From Paenibacillus sp. EZ-K15 (GTDB lineage: Bacteria > Bacillota > Bacilli > Paenibacillales > Paenibacillaceae): 64,000 nt of DNA. Of this stretch, positions 25,470 through 34,632 are shown piece after piece (within the stretch, counting starts at the first letter, position 1; every line of letters starts with the position of its first letter). A program made the translations under genes and the position numbers. Where the stretch lies: assembly GCF_002573715.1 (NCBI RefSeq), contig NZ_PDHM01000022.1, positions 50,425 to 114,424 on the forward strand. The letters are read 5' to 3'. The notes under the pieces are model-generated. The model was not told where the DNA came from. It ran no database searches and worked only from the letters and a program-made list of their open reading frames with translations.

Positions 25470-26675
25470 TTATGTATATTTGTCTTTCATATGCTGACGA
25501 TAGGATTGGGGAGAAGTTCCCGCGTATTTTTTGAAGGTTTTGCTGAAATGTACATAGTCCGGGTAGCCTACCAGCTCGGCTATTCTGCCTAGGGACAGCT
25601 TGCTGTGCTTCATGATTTCCTGTGCTTTGTGAATCCTGTATTTGGCTATATATTCCGGAAAGCTGCATCCCACTTCTCTGTTAAACAGGGCGCTCAGATG
25701 CGTTCGTGAAACATGAATGCGCTCTGCCAGCTCGGTCATTGAAATCGAGCCGGCGTAATTCTCGGCAACATACTCTTTTACAAAAGCAACATAATCCATC
25801 GGCTCTTCGAGCCGCGTCAGCTTCTCCATCAGCTGCCGATCCTGCTCCAAATGCCCTGTTGCCTTAAAACGATGTGTTGCATCCACAATGGCTTCTTCCG
25901 TCGGTGTTCGTTCAAAGCTCGAACCGCCCACGTAACCCATGGCTGACGTGTTGTCATACATATACTGAACATCGATCGGCGTATGGACCGGACCGCCATA
26001 TACCAGCTTGATCGGCCGCCTGTCCGAAGCGTCACATACTTCAAATATGTCTCTGGCGATTTCCGCCCCCTTCTCCAGCGACCATGCTTTCGTGGTGCCC
26101 ATCAACCCGCCTGCCGTGACGCCCAAATGGGCGCAGATGATATCGGCTCCCGCATCCAGCATCCACATCGTCTGCTCTGGAGTAAAAACAAAGGCCATCG
26201 TAAGCATATCTTGCGCATGGGCAGCCCGGATAGTCTCCACCTCTTGCAGATAGGTGATGCCTTCTTCCTCCAAGGCTTCACGAAACTGTCCATCTATCAG
26301 TCCTACGGTCGGATAGTTAATAATGCCGGCAAAACCGCTGCCGCGGATGAATGCCAAGTAATCGGGAAGCTGAATGGTTGGATCTGTCCCGCAGAGGCCG
26401 AAGATCACCGGTACGTCACCGACCACCGAAAGAATCTCCCGCGAGCCGAATTCCATCACCATTTCATTGCCGTTCGCATAGGGCATGAAACCCGCCAGGG
26501 AGCCAAGCCCCATTTGCCGAAAACGACCCGAATTCAGGGCCAGTATCAAATCAGCCCCGCCCTTAACCGCATATTTTGCCGAGATCCCTGCCCCTGCCGC
26601 AACGCCAATCAGTCGCTCCTGCGTCTGTATTCCTTTATGTAATCGGTCTACAATTTGTTCTCTGGTCGTTATCAA
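25470..26675 (-). CDS. PEP-hydrolase-family barrel fused to an AraC-type HTH domain
   Basis: 401 aa. Residues about 1-275 repeat the barrel of the stand-alone gene (AAGAGISAKYAVKGGADLIL, LNSGRF, LCGTDPT, YPTVGLIDGQFR, HLGVTAGG, YGGPVHTPID). Residues about 300-400 are an AraC HTH pair: ISMTELAERIHVSRTHLSAL and LGRIAELVGYPDYVHFSKTF, followed by AGTSPQSYR. TTG start with AAGGGG 9 bases upstream, aligned with the start of the paralogue; an ATG at 26711 is also in frame. It is first in the three-gene set and probably its regulator. Confidence 0.85.
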   Translation of the reverse strand: MITTREQIVDRLHKGIQTQERLIGVAAGAGISAKYAVKGGADLILALNSGRFRQMGLGSLAGFMPYANGNEMVMEFGSREILSVVGDVPVIFGLCGTDPTIQLPDYLAFIRGSGFAGIINYPTVGLIDGQFREALEEEGITYLQEVETIRAAHAQDMLTMAFVFTPEQTMWMLDAGADIICAHLGVTAGGLMGTTKAWSLEKGAEIARDIFEVCDASDRRPIKLVYGGPVHTPIDVQYMYDNTSAMGYVGGSSFERTPTEEAIVDATHRFKATGHLEQDRQLMEKLTRLEEPMDYVAFVKEYVAENYAGSISMTELAERIHVSRTHLSALFNREVGCSFPEYIAKYRIHKAQEIMKHSKLSLGRIAELVGYPDYVHFSKTFKKYAGTSPQSYRQHMKDKYT

Positions 26676-26755
26676 AGCTATTGGTCCCCTTATCTTCAAT
26701 CTGACCGTCATATATCATCGTTTCCTTATATCGCTAATCCTATTATAAATGAATA

Positions 26756-27394
26756 TCAATAGAGACGCTTATTGTAACTGTCCTGTAATCCCCGAGTAAC
26801 CGACTCCTCCGTCACGCTATCTTGATTCACATGATCCGCAATGATCCGGGACGGATTCGGCAGCTGCTCGCCTGGTATCCAAGAATCGGGATTCCATGCT
26901 TGGGACCGTATAAAGGCTTTTGCGCAGTGCATATAACATTCCTCAACCCGTACTCCGATGCCAAGCCATGGCCGTTTGCCCTGTACGCTGAGCTGCTCCA
27001 AAATGCTTTCGTCCCTTACCAGAACGGCACTACCGTTGACTCGCAGGGTCTCCTTCAATCCCGGTATGACAAACACGATGCCGACCCTCGGGTTGGACAG
27101 GATATTGCGCAACGAATCAAAACGGCGATTGCCCGGACGTTCCGGAATAACCAACCAGGATTCATCCATTACATGCACAAACCCTGGTGCATCTCCCCTG
27201 GGCGAAACATCGCAGTAACCGGATGCGTCCGAAGTAGCCATAAATAGCAACGGACTCTTGGCTATAAAGTTTTTGCAGTGATGATCCAATCGATCAATCG
27301 TTTTATGTTTGACGACGTGACTGGACTCACCGAACAGTTCGCGAAGCTCCTCCTCCGATGTAATGATGGACTGAAAAGGATCTTTTGTCATCAT
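26756..27394 (-). CDS. FMN-dependent PPOX-type flavoprotein (MSMEG_1061 type)
   Basis: 212 aa. FIAKSPLLFMATSDASGYCD, SPRGDAPGFVHV and RPGNRRFDSLRNILSNPRVG are the split-barrel flavin-binding segments of pyridoxamine-phosphate-oxidase-like proteins. Substrate unknown. The ATG at 27394 follows AGGGGAG by 5 bases; a GTG at 27400 is also in frame. Stands between the Tm-1-like set and uppP. Confidence 0.82.
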   Translation of the reverse strand: MMTKDPFQSIITSEEELRELFGESSHVVKHKTIDRLDHHCKNFIAKSPLLFMATSDASGYCDVSPRGDAPGFVHVMDESWLVIPERPGNRRFDSLRNILSNPRVGIVFVIPGLKETLRVNGSAVLVRDESILEQLSVQGKRPWLGIGVRVEECYMHCAKAFIRSQAWNPDSWIPGEQLPNPSRIIADHVNQDSVTEESVTRGLQDSYNKRLY

Positions 27395-27414
27395 AATCAC
27401 TCCCCTACGTATGT

Positions 27415-27453
27415 AAAGAAGCCTCCCACAAGTTCAAAGAACCTATGGGAAGC
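27415..27453 (-). terminator. Possible terminator after uppP
   Basis: CTTCCCATAGGTTC and GAACTTGTGGGAG form an imperfect stem with a 3-base loop on the minus strand. The T run (CTTCTTTAC) is weak. Confidence 0.45.
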
Positions 27454-27465
27454 CCTACTCCATTC

Positions 27466-28278
27466 TTATAAGAAGACCAGCAGCAAAATACCGACGACAA
27501 AGCAATAATAAGCGAAATATTTCAGATTACCCCGGGCCATGATATTCATGAACCATTTCATTGCGAAATAGGTACAGATCAGTGTAGCGATAAACGCAAT
27601 CAGATAAGGGGTTAGCAACGAAGAAAAGTTGGGATCCGATGTGATATCCGAAACGCCCAGCACCATGCCGCCGAGACTTATAGGAATATACAGCATAAAT
27701 GAAAACCGCAGCGCTGTCTCCTGCTTCATCCCCACAGCGATCGACGTAATGACGGTCGAACCGGATCGGCTAATACCCGGGATCAGCGCAACGGCCTGGG
27801 CCAAACCTACGATAAGCGCGTCCTTGAATGACAGGTCATTGTCCAGCTTGCGGCCGCGAAGATTCCGAATCAGCCAAAGGGCGACCCCCGTGAACAGCAG
27901 CGCAATACCAACCGTACGTACCGAAGCAAATATTTCTTCAATCTGGTCTTTGAACAACAGGCCGATAATGACGGCCGGAATTGTCCCTACAATAATATAC
28001 AGAATGAACATGAAATCCGATTTATACTCCGGTTTTCGTGTGCGCAAATAACTTAGGCCGTTCACGATCAGTCTCTGCAAATCCTTGCGAAAGATAAATA
28101 CAATCGCAATCAACGATGCCGTATTGGTCAGAATTTCAAACGACAGCCCATTCTGCTCCATGCCCATGAGTCTCTGTGCGACAATCAGATGACCGCTGGA
28201 GGATACCGGAATCGGCTCCGTAACCCCCTGCACAATACCCAGCAGCAAGTACTTCAACCACAAGATGAAATCTTCCAT
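27466..28278 (-). CDS. uppP: Undecaprenyl-diphosphatase
   Basis: 270 aa, about eight membrane helices. The two conserved motifs of UppP/BacA are seen: QGVTEPIPVSSSGHLIV (Glu-rich (E/Q)xxxE plus SSSGH) and PGISRSGSTV. It dephosphorylates undecaprenyl pyrophosphate to recycle the lipid carrier of cell-wall synthesis and gives low-level bacitracin resistance when abundant. Confidence 0.96.
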   Translation of the reverse strand: MEDFILWLKYLLLGIVQGVTEPIPVSSSGHLIVAQRLMGMEQNGLSFEILTNTASLIAIVFIFRKDLQRLIVNGLSYLRTRKPEYKSDFMFILYIIVGTIPAVIIGLLFKDQIEEIFASVRTVGIALLFTGVALWLIRNLRGRKLDNDLSFKDALIVGLAQAVALIPGISRSGSTVITSIAVGMKQETALRFSFMLYIPISLGGMVLGVSDITSDPNFSSLLTPYLIAFIATLICTYFAMKWFMNIMARGNLKYFAYYCFVVGILLLVFL

Positions 28279-28764
28279 AACTCTCCTACTCTCTTTACAA
28301 CATTTGTATTGCTATAAAAAATACTAGTCTATCATAGCCCAAAAAAATTGCAATAATCAAACCACGAATGGACAAAAAAGATATGTAAACAAGAGAAGCC
28401 CCTCTAACCACGGAATTAGAGGGGCTCCTAATCTATTGTTAAGAGGTGATTCCATCTTAAGATATGTAGCTTAATGAAACCTTAAAGCTTCATTAGGGGA
28501 ACATAAAAAGATGTGAGTACTCCTTTGATCACTATGGTGAGACATGGGAAAGGCTAATATTCACAAGGAATAGTTCGATTTTCCCATTAACTTCTATAAT
28601 TCTACAATATCCTTACTCTTTCGCCTTAAACATAGAAATATATACCTAGTTCTGATAGACTATTCTATAATATTCCTGTTTTAACGGGTTAACAACAAGC
28701 GACGGAAAATTTCCGTGCAAGCAAATCCCCTAGCCGATAGGGACTCAAGAAATGAGAAGAAGAA
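28279..28764. other. Intergenic stretch with one hairpin
   Basis: No gene seen. AGCCCCTCTAA and TTAGAGGGGCT form a hairpin at about 28396-28427 without a good T run on either strand; it may end the plus side or act as a spacer. The rest is AT-rich. A TATAAT-like box at about 28665 may belong to the downstream lipoprotein gene, with no convincing -35. Confidence 0.4.
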
Positions 28765-29925
28765 ATGAAACGCTTGGCAAAATCAGCTCTGTTCATCCTG
28801 TTGTTATTGGTCATGTTGACTGCATGCAGTTCAGGGAAAGACGCAGCCGAAACTTCGTCCCCCCCTTCAACCCCGGAAAATGAAGCGGCAAAAAACACCG
28901 CCTCTGACAATAAGGAAAAGAATGAAGAACCTAACAAGACTCAATCATTTAAAGGGGAGAATTTTTCCTTTTCCTACCCTTCGACTTGGAAGGATGCAGA
29001 ACTTAACATCCCTCAAGTCATTGCGGCATTCGTAAATCCTAACCCCCAAGGAGCTTTTGTTGATAATTTAAATGTCGTTATCGAGGAATCGTCAGCTACT
29101 CCAGAGGAAGCAGCTAACGCTGCCGTTCAAGGTTTAACCAATGGAGATGGGGGACCATTAATACAAGATTTCAAAAAACTGAACTACATCGACGTTCCCA
29201 AGAAGGCAGCGGGGATTCTGGAATCTGAATACACTCATGGAGAGTCCAACGCCCAGGTCATTTTGACTCAATATTTTGCCTCAAACGGCAATGAGCTTTA
29301 CACGCTCTCCATTTCCTATTCCAAGACAGCCTACGATAATGGAGGAAAAGTGAGTGTCCAAAACATAATGGACTCGTTCGAAATCGTTAAAGTTAGTAAT
29401 CAGGTGGAAGATGCGAATGCTAACGCTGGCAGTAATGTCGAAGGATTAACGGAAGAAAACCTTTTCGCTGAAATCATGGCTTATGTTATCCCAATTGAAA
29501 TTGAAGACGGAGCTCTAGACGAGGTCACCTATAACTATTTTGTTCAGCATTATGAGTTGTTTCCAGCGCTTACACCTAAAGCTCAAAAGAAAGCGAAGGC
29601 AGAAGTCGATCCAAATATTACGTCCCGCCACCTCAACAAAAATCTGAGTCCCTATTTGGATCAGATGATCGAGGTAAGTGGATACGTTGTTGATATCATT
29701 GAAGATGAAGTCGAAGAGGGTATTACCCTTGCTGAAATACACATCATAGATGATAACGATAACTCCATTATCGGTTTTTATGCCCACTCTACCGGTGATA
29801 TTCTGCAAGACGATTATGTCACGATGCGAGGAGTGCCGGCAACATTTTATTCATTTGAGAATGTAAGTGGCGGAACCACGAATTCTGTTCTTATCGGTGT
29901 GTCCACGCTTGAGAAGTCGGAATAG
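28765..29925 (+). CDS. Secreted lipoprotein with PsbP/DcrB-like domain and C-terminal beta domain
   Basis: 386 aa. Lipoprotein signal with lipobox LTAC (Cys about 19), then a Ser/Pro/Glu-rich linker. Residues about 55-210 (FSFSYPSTWKDAELNIPQVI, AAGILESEYTHGES, LYTLSISYSKTAY) look like the PsbP-like fold found in many Firmicute lipoproteins. Residues about 290-385 (MIEVSGYVVDIIEDEVEEG, DDYVTMRGVPATFYSFENV) look like an OB-type beta domain. Role unknown. Confidence 0.7.
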   Translation: MKRLAKSALFILLLLVMLTACSSGKDAAETSSPPSTPENEAAKNTASDNKEKNEEPNKTQSFKGENFSFSYPSTWKDAELNIPQVIAAFVNPNPQGAFVDNLNVVIEESSATPEEAANAAVQGLTNGDGGPLIQDFKKLNYIDVPKKAAGILESEYTHGESNAQVILTQYFASNGNELYTLSISYSKTAYDNGGKVSVQNIMDSFEIVKVSNQVEDANANAGSNVEGLTEENLFAEIMAYVIPIEIEDGALDEVTYNYFVQHYELFPALTPKAQKKAKAEVDPNITSRHLNKNLSPYLDQMIEVSGYVVDIIEDEVEEGITLAEIHIIDDNDNSIIGFYAHSTGDILQDDYVTMRGVPATFYSFENVSGGTTNSVLIGVSTLEKSE

Positions 29926-29951
29926 TTTTGTTTCTAATAGATGCTCTATTA

Positions 29952-29985
29952 TCCTAAGCCCATTTTTGGGCTTTTCTTTTTGCAA
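29952..29985 (+). terminator. Terminator after the lipoprotein gene
   Basis: AAGCCCA-TTTT-TGGGCTT is followed by TTCTTTTT on the plus strand. Confidence 0.82.
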
Positions 29986-30056
29986 ATCTACTCAATACCT
30001 AGCATTCGGGTTGGTTACTTTTTTCTAACCTATTTGAACGAGTTGCATAAAGCTCT

Positions 30057-30638
30057 CTACTGCAAATATTGAGATGTTTTCAATTCCGAAAAAATATTTT
30101 GTTTGTTTTCGCTTTCATCATACACATCATCTGGATCAGTCCCATCCAAATTGAATTTACCAGCTTGCAAATTAATTACGCTATATTGTCCATAAGTATT
30201 TTTTTTCATAAATATTATATAACTGCTGCCGCTCTTCATTTCAGTATAATCCCCAATTGCTAATTTTTCTTTACCTGATAGCGTTTGCTTCAGAGCAATG
30301 GGTTCTATTACTTTCAGGTTACTCGCGTCTTCCTCAGAGCCTTTCAAAACCTTTTCAACCTCGATCTCGGTTAACGTATAAAAATCCACAGGTATATCAT
30401 TCTCAAGTGTTCTAATCGTCATTTCACGATCTTCAAAGTCCTTAATGGGCCTTCCGATAACAATCAACTGGGCATCAGAAAATAGTGCTTCTCCCGTTGA
30501 GTACCCCTTATAATCTGGGTGAGTTCTTACATCGCGAACAGAATTATAAATGGCAAAATAATAATAACAAGCTGCTGCAAGGATAATAACCAAAGCCAGT
30601 GAAAGAATTATGCTTTTCTTTTTTAGCAACATCTTCAT
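30057..30638 (-). CDS. Hypothetical N-terminally anchored protein
   Basis: 193 aa. A basic N-terminus (MKMLLKKKS) and one hydrophobic helix (about 10-28) anchor an outside domain with beta-rich sequence (AQLIVIGRPIKDFEDREM, YIIFMKKNTYGQYSVINL). The ...VIGRPI...EVEKVLKG pattern recalls secreted domains of unknown function in Bacilli. AGGAGG precedes the ATG. It follows the metalloprotease gene by 19 bases, so the two are probably one operon. Confidence 0.65.
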   Translation of the reverse strand: MKMLLKKKSIILSLALVIILAAACYYYFAIYNSVRDVRTHPDYKGYSTGEALFSDAQLIVIGRPIKDFEDREMTIRTLENDIPVDFYTLTEIEVEKVLKGSEEDASNLKVIEPIALKQTLSGKEKLAIGDYTEMKSGSSYIIFMKKNTYGQYSVINLQAGKFNLDGTDPDDVYDESENKQNIFSELKTSQYLQ

Positions 30639-30657
30639 TTCATAATCCTCCTATTTT

Positions 30658-31257
30658 TTAATTTCCCCATTTGTACTTTAATTCACCTTTATCATAGGTT
30701 GAAGGAGAAGTAATATTACGATTTTTAAATGTGTCGGTTCCCGCAGTCATGACTGAGGAAGCTCTTTCAGTTGAGTTAGAGATATTGGTATGAGCCAAAG
30801 CAAGTGAATGCCCTACTTCGTGTAAGGCACTATTCTTTATATTGGTGTCATTTTTCAAGCCATCTGAAGCCAGATTATTGTCGTATAATATGACAACAGA
30901 ATAATCCCAATTACCTACATTGGGGTCAACAGTATTGGAGCCGCCGTTCTTATAGTTAATTACTTGACCATATACTCCACTTGTTGCAATGTTATCAACA
31001 AAATACATATCTGTGGTTTTATCTTGTTTACTGGACTTTCCAATCGATACTTTTGAAGAGATTCCAGACCATTGTGAGCGTGCCCAATCGAACTGCGAAG
31101 TATAACCATATTGAGCAACAGAATAGTCATAATAGGCATTAAAAATACCAGTTGTTCTCTTGTAACTAAACACGGTTGCATTAGCATTAGGAATAGCTGC
31201 AATGATAGTTGACAATGCGATGAGAGTTGAAATAATTAACTTGCTTCTTTTCTTCAA
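30658..31257 (-). CDS. Secreted matrixin-like zinc metalloprotease
   Basis: 199 aa. TTG start with AAAGGAGGT 9 bases upstream. Signal peptide (LKKRSKLIISTLIALSTIIA) likely cleaved after NANA. The zinc motif HEVGHSLALAH (HExxHxxxxxH, about residue 145) and a downstream SVMTAGT Met-turn place it in the metzincin/matrixin group. It is short and would lack a pro-domain, and its target is unknown. Operon with the anchored protein that follows. Confidence 0.85.
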   Translation of the reverse strand: MKKRSKLIISTLIALSTIIAAIPNANATVFSYKRTTGIFNAYYDYSVAQYGYTSQFDWARSQWSGISSKVSIGKSSKQDKTTDMYFVDNIATSGVYGQVINYKNGGSNTVDPNVGNWDYSVVILYDNNLASDGLKNDTNIKNSALHEVGHSLALAHTNISNSTERASSVMTAGTDTFKNRNITSPSTYDKGELKYKWGN

Positions 31258-31634
31258 TTTCCATTTACCTCCTTTAATATAATTACATAAATATATTACC
31301 ATATACTCCCTAATAAGGTAACTGTTTTATTATTTTGATTCAAAATGTAAAAAAGTGCGCCGATTGAGTATCGGCACACGCTCTCTCGTAAGCAAATTCT
31401 TACGGTAATGTATGTAACTTTTTTACTGTTTTTTTGCTTGTTACATAACCTATAAAAGAACCAGTCAAACTGACAGCATACATTACACAAATGTATCCAA
31501 ATGCTTCGTATGAAACCGAGGGTAAGAAGTATCTTAGCAAACAGGTCCTAAGATGATTATTCCTACCGGTATTGAAAGAAGTATTGAATCAGTGAGATAC
31601 ATTACAATAACACTGCAAAATCGTCAAGCGGAAT
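31258..31634. other. Intergenic stretch, one terminator-like hairpin
   Basis: GTGCGCCGAT and ATCGGCACAC form a stem with a 5-base loop at about 31354-31380, followed by TTTTTTAC on the minus strand, so it would end a transcript coming from the 31635-33437 gene. Nothing else is supported. Confidence 0.55.
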
Positions 31635-33437
31635 TCACTTTAAGGTGTCTGACTGCACACTCTCATTCGGAACGGATGAACGAACCACCAGCACGTTGGC
31701 CGAAGTGATGCTTCCCTTATATTGGGCATAGATCTGGGTTATTCCCGGCTTATGTCCGATCAGGTTTCCTTCCTTATCTACCTCGGCTATATCCGGATGA
31801 TCACTGATGAATGTTGTTTGCCTTGTGATGTCGATTTCGTTTTGGTTAATATAGTTACGCAATATGACCTTCAAGTCGAGCATCGTGCCTTCCGCAAGCG
31901 AATACTCGTCAGAATCCAGCTTGATATAGCCAGAGACGGGTTCGAATTCGTCCGAGTCTTCCGGAAACACGGTAATGCTCAATCTGGTCGTGAAACCTTC
32001 GTATGTTGCTTCGACATAAGTGTTCCCCGGCTCGTTCCCCGTAATCCGGCCCAATGCGTCGATTTCCACGATGGCACTGTCCGCCGAGACATAATTCGCG
32101 GTGCTGGACAAATCGCTCTTTGTGCCGTCGGAATAAACCGCTTGAAGTACGGTGGAGACGTTTGTACCTGCTTTCAATTTCTTATCCTTTTCCGTAAACG
32201 AGATGCCCGTCAGCGTACGTTCGACTGGCCTGTCCGCTGAAGGCGACAGCTTCATAAGCTGGAACTTCTTCACGTCCCCCCGTACAACGGTTCCCGGAAA
32301 AATAAATCCGCCGTCAGGTGTTACCGCTGCACTTCCACCGAGGTAGATGGGAGGGCCCTTAAACAATTCCCTGCTGATAAACTGGCCGTTCCCATCGACG
32401 CTCAGCACATCGTATTGCCTTTTGTAATCCAGACTGTTGTGAGAAATATGTTCTCCCAGCATGGCGTAGCCGTCTTTTGTGTGGACAAGACGTTTAAAAA
32501 ATTCGGAATTCATCCCGTCGCGATATGTTTTTTCCCATTGTTCCTGTCCGTTCAGGTCCAACTTGGTAAGTGCATTCACACGATTGCGGACGATACGTTT
32601 TTCACTGCCAATGACATAACCCCCATCTTCCGAAGCAGTGATGGAAAATGCAGTCCAGCGGCTATCCGGGTCCTTGAATTGTTTCGACCAGACTTCTTTG
32701 CCTTGATCATCAATTTTGACCATCAGCATCGCATCCAGGTCTCCCGTTTCATATTCCGCCCGGCCTACGCCGCCAACGGCAATGTACCCTCCATCATTTG
32801 CCGGAATAAGGTCGTTAAACTCTACGCTGTCTGTATAATTGTATTTGTTATACCACAACGTCTCACCGTTTATATCGATCTTTAAAATATAGGCTTTTTC
32901 ATAGGCAACCCAGCCTACGGACCCACTCCCGGCTATAAAAAAATCGCCGTCCTCCGTTTCGACAATTGCAGTCGGGGTACTATCAATTGTATCATCCTGT
33001 ACCTTCTCCCATAATACATTGCCCGATGAATCCAGTCTGATTATATACAGCTGACCAACAATCGGTACGTCTTCTGAATTCGTGTTACCGGCTACGAGAT
33101 ATCCGCCGTCCTTCGTCTCAATGACCCGGTATGCCATACTATTCGTAGTAGGATACATAGGCTTCTGTTCCCATTCAACCTGGCCCTCTGCATCAAGCTT
33201 TAAAATGTAAGCCTTTTGATACTTTCCAGCCTCGAAGATACCTCCAACGGCTATATAGCCGCCATCAGAAGTCGGGATCACTTCATTCCCTGCGGAGTTA
33301 CTCCCGTAATCCCTGGACCATTCGACAGTTGACTGCGCCGAATCGGTAGCCGCGTAGCTTAATCCGGGCATTAATCCGAACATCAGCAGCAATCCGGCAA
33401 AACACGCCATCAATAATCGTGAATATTTTCTAGACAC
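31635..33437 (-). CDS. Secreted beta-propeller-like protein with two Big-type domains
   Basis: 600 aa. GTG start (GGGGGT 6 bases upstream) gives a clean signal peptide ending LSYAA. Residues about 30-400 contain seven or so repeats with a DGGY(I/L)(A/V)xG core and (L/I)DxxGxxxW segments, as in quinoprotein-like propellers. About 430-595 is two Ig-like bacterial domains (ATYEGFTTRLSITVFPE and SDHPDIAEVDKEGNLIGHK). No enzyme motif. Probably a wall-associated or secreted structural or binding protein. Confidence 0.75.
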   Translation of the reverse strand: MSRKYSRLLMACFAGLLLMFGLMPGLSYAATDSAQSTVEWSRDYGSNSAGNEVIPTSDGGYIAVGGIFEAGKYQKAYILKLDAEGQVEWEQKPMYPTTNSMAYRVIETKDGGYLVAGNTNSEDVPIVGQLYIIRLDSSGNVLWEKVQDDTIDSTPTAIVETEDGDFFIAGSGSVGWVAYEKAYILKIDINGETLWYNKYNYTDSVEFNDLIPANDGGYIAVGGVGRAEYETGDLDAMLMVKIDDQGKEVWSKQFKDPDSRWTAFSITASEDGGYVIGSEKRIVRNRVNALTKLDLNGQEQWEKTYRDGMNSEFFKRLVHTKDGYAMLGEHISHNSLDYKRQYDVLSVDGNGQFISRELFKGPPIYLGGSAAVTPDGGFIFPGTVVRGDVKKFQLMKLSPSADRPVERTLTGISFTEKDKKLKAGTNVSTVLQAVYSDGTKSDLSSTANYVSADSAIVEIDALGRITGNEPGNTYVEATYEGFTTRLSITVFPEDSDEFEPVSGYIKLDSDEYSLAEGTMLDLKVILRNYINQNEIDITRQTTFISDHPDIAEVDKEGNLIGHKPGITQIYAQYKGSITSANVLVVRSSVPNESVQSDTLK

Positions 33438-33514
33438 AATCCTACCCCCATTAGCAAATGATATTTGTGAGATTGTCAATTTCTTCTATTCCTTTCATTA
33501 TTCATTGGATTCCC

Positions 33515-33571
33515 TGGAATTGGTATCCAACAAATCTCATAATTTTCTGATGCAATGGAACTGGTTTCCAA
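33515..33571. promoter_or_regulatory. Two related palindromes upstream of the propeller gene
   Basis: TGGAATTGGTATCCAA at 33515-33530 and TGGAACTGGTTTCCAA at 33556-33571 are near-palindromes 41 bases apart, about 80-130 bases before the propeller start. They could bind one regulator. The rest of the 33438-33814 spacer shows nothing firm. Confidence 0.4.
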
Positions 33572-33814
33572 TTATGGATCAGCATAAAAAAATCAGGACA
33601 CTAGGAAGGCAGAATTAATTCTTTTTGGTTTACCGATGCTCCCGGCCCCCGACAAGGATTAGGAGGTCTTCTTTCGTTTTCACTTACTGTAACCCTTCCC
33701 TATCATATTCACGATTCTTAGTCCTAAAAAAGGATTATTAAACTTTGTTATGGGCACCATAATGTCGGTACCTGCCCATACATTCCAAATTAATACTGAA
33801 AGGAGGTCAACAAC

Positions 33815-34054
33815 TTGAAGAAAATCTGTATGTCTTTTCTTGCTACGTTAAACATTGCTTTAATGCTGGTTGTCCCTGTTTCCGCCGATAACAATAACAT
33901 GAATTCAAACGACATGAACACAAACAACGTGAACGCAAGAAGTTATAACACCAACGCAGCAAACAATGATAATGACACAGACTGGGGGTGGCTTGGATTA
34001 ATCGGTCTTGCTGGTCTTGCTGGTTTAAGACGCCGTAACCCGGAGCGTCATTAA
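33815..34054 (+). CDS. Secreted WGxxGxxG-type C-terminal sorting protein
   Basis: 79 aa. TTG start with AAAGGAGGT 8 bases upstream. A signal peptide (MKKICMSFLATLNIALMLVV) is followed by an Asn-rich linker with NMNSN-type repeats and a C-terminal DWGWLGLIGLAGLAGLRRRNPE. The W-G-x-x-G-x-x-G helix then Arg cluster is the WGxxGxxG tripartite sorting-signal class of Gram-positive bacteria. The target protease or sorting enzyme is not in this window. Function unknown. Confidence 0.75.
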   Translation: MKKICMSFLATLNIALMLVVPVSADNNNMNSNDMNTNNVNARSYNTNAANNDNDTDWGWLGLIGLAGLAGLRRRNPERH

Positions 34055-34085
34055 ATAAAGCGAAAAACCGAGGAAACGTAGGTAA

Positions 34086-34117
34086 AGTCCTGCTCAATTA
34101 GAGCAGGACTTTTTTCT
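34086..34117 (+). terminator. Terminator after the WGxxGxxG gene
   Basis: AGTCCTGCTC and GAGCAGGACT form a stem, with a loop of 5 and a TTTTTTCTTC tail. Confidence 0.88.
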
Positions 34118-34315
34118 TCTGTAGTTACCTTTATCTTATGGCATTTACTCTTTACTGAAACCTCCATTTTGTTACTGCGTATGTATCATCAAGGGACTTG
34201 ACAGGACGATCATGATTTATTAAAAACCCAGGTTGGTGCAGCAATAGGTGGATTTTGGGGTGGTGTATTGATCTTAATGGGGCTATCGACTCTGGTGCAA
34301 CAAGGAGGTAACGCT

Positions 34316-34540
34316 ATGTCATGGGGCACACTTTTTCTTTTTGCTATTATCTTCATAGGAATTGGCATTCTTGCCAGAAAGTATCCGACATTCGGATGGA
34401 GAATGAATGAGGGATGGAAAGTCAAAGGAGATTCTGAACCAAGCGATACTTACATTGATTTAGTGAAATTCGGTGGATTAATTTCCATTTGCCTTGGATC
34501 GATATTTTTTGTGCTTGGAATGATGACTTTATTGCTTTGA
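34316..34540 (+). CDS. DUF6199-type small membrane protein
   Basis: 74 aa with two hydrophobic helices (about 5-20 and 52-72) and a conserved middle loop KYPTFGWRMNEGWKVKGDSE, then PSDTYIDLVKFGG. This loop is characteristic of DUF6199 proteins. ATG with AGGAGGT 6 bases upstream; an in-frame open reading continues upstream to 34201 but has no good start. Confidence 0.7.
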   Translation: MSWGTLFLFAIIFIGIGILARKYPTFGWRMNEGWKVKGDSEPSDTYIDLVKFGGLISICLGSIFFVLGMMTLLL

Positions 34541-34599
34541 CATTTAATACTGACGAGAAGATAATCATATCGCTGACATTGTGATCTTTTTATGGTCAC

Positions 34600-34632
34600 T
34601 TAATAAAAAGGCACCCTTTCGGGAGCATTTTT
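34600..34632 (-). terminator. Terminator after the DUF1963 fragment
   Basis: GCTCCCGAAAGGGTGCC is followed by TTTTTATT on the minus strand. Confidence 0.7.

Noticed and set aside
34201..34315. In-frame open stretch upstream of the DUF6199 gene that looks membrane-like
   Set aside because: No start codon with a ribosome site. The clear site before 34316 explains the gene.
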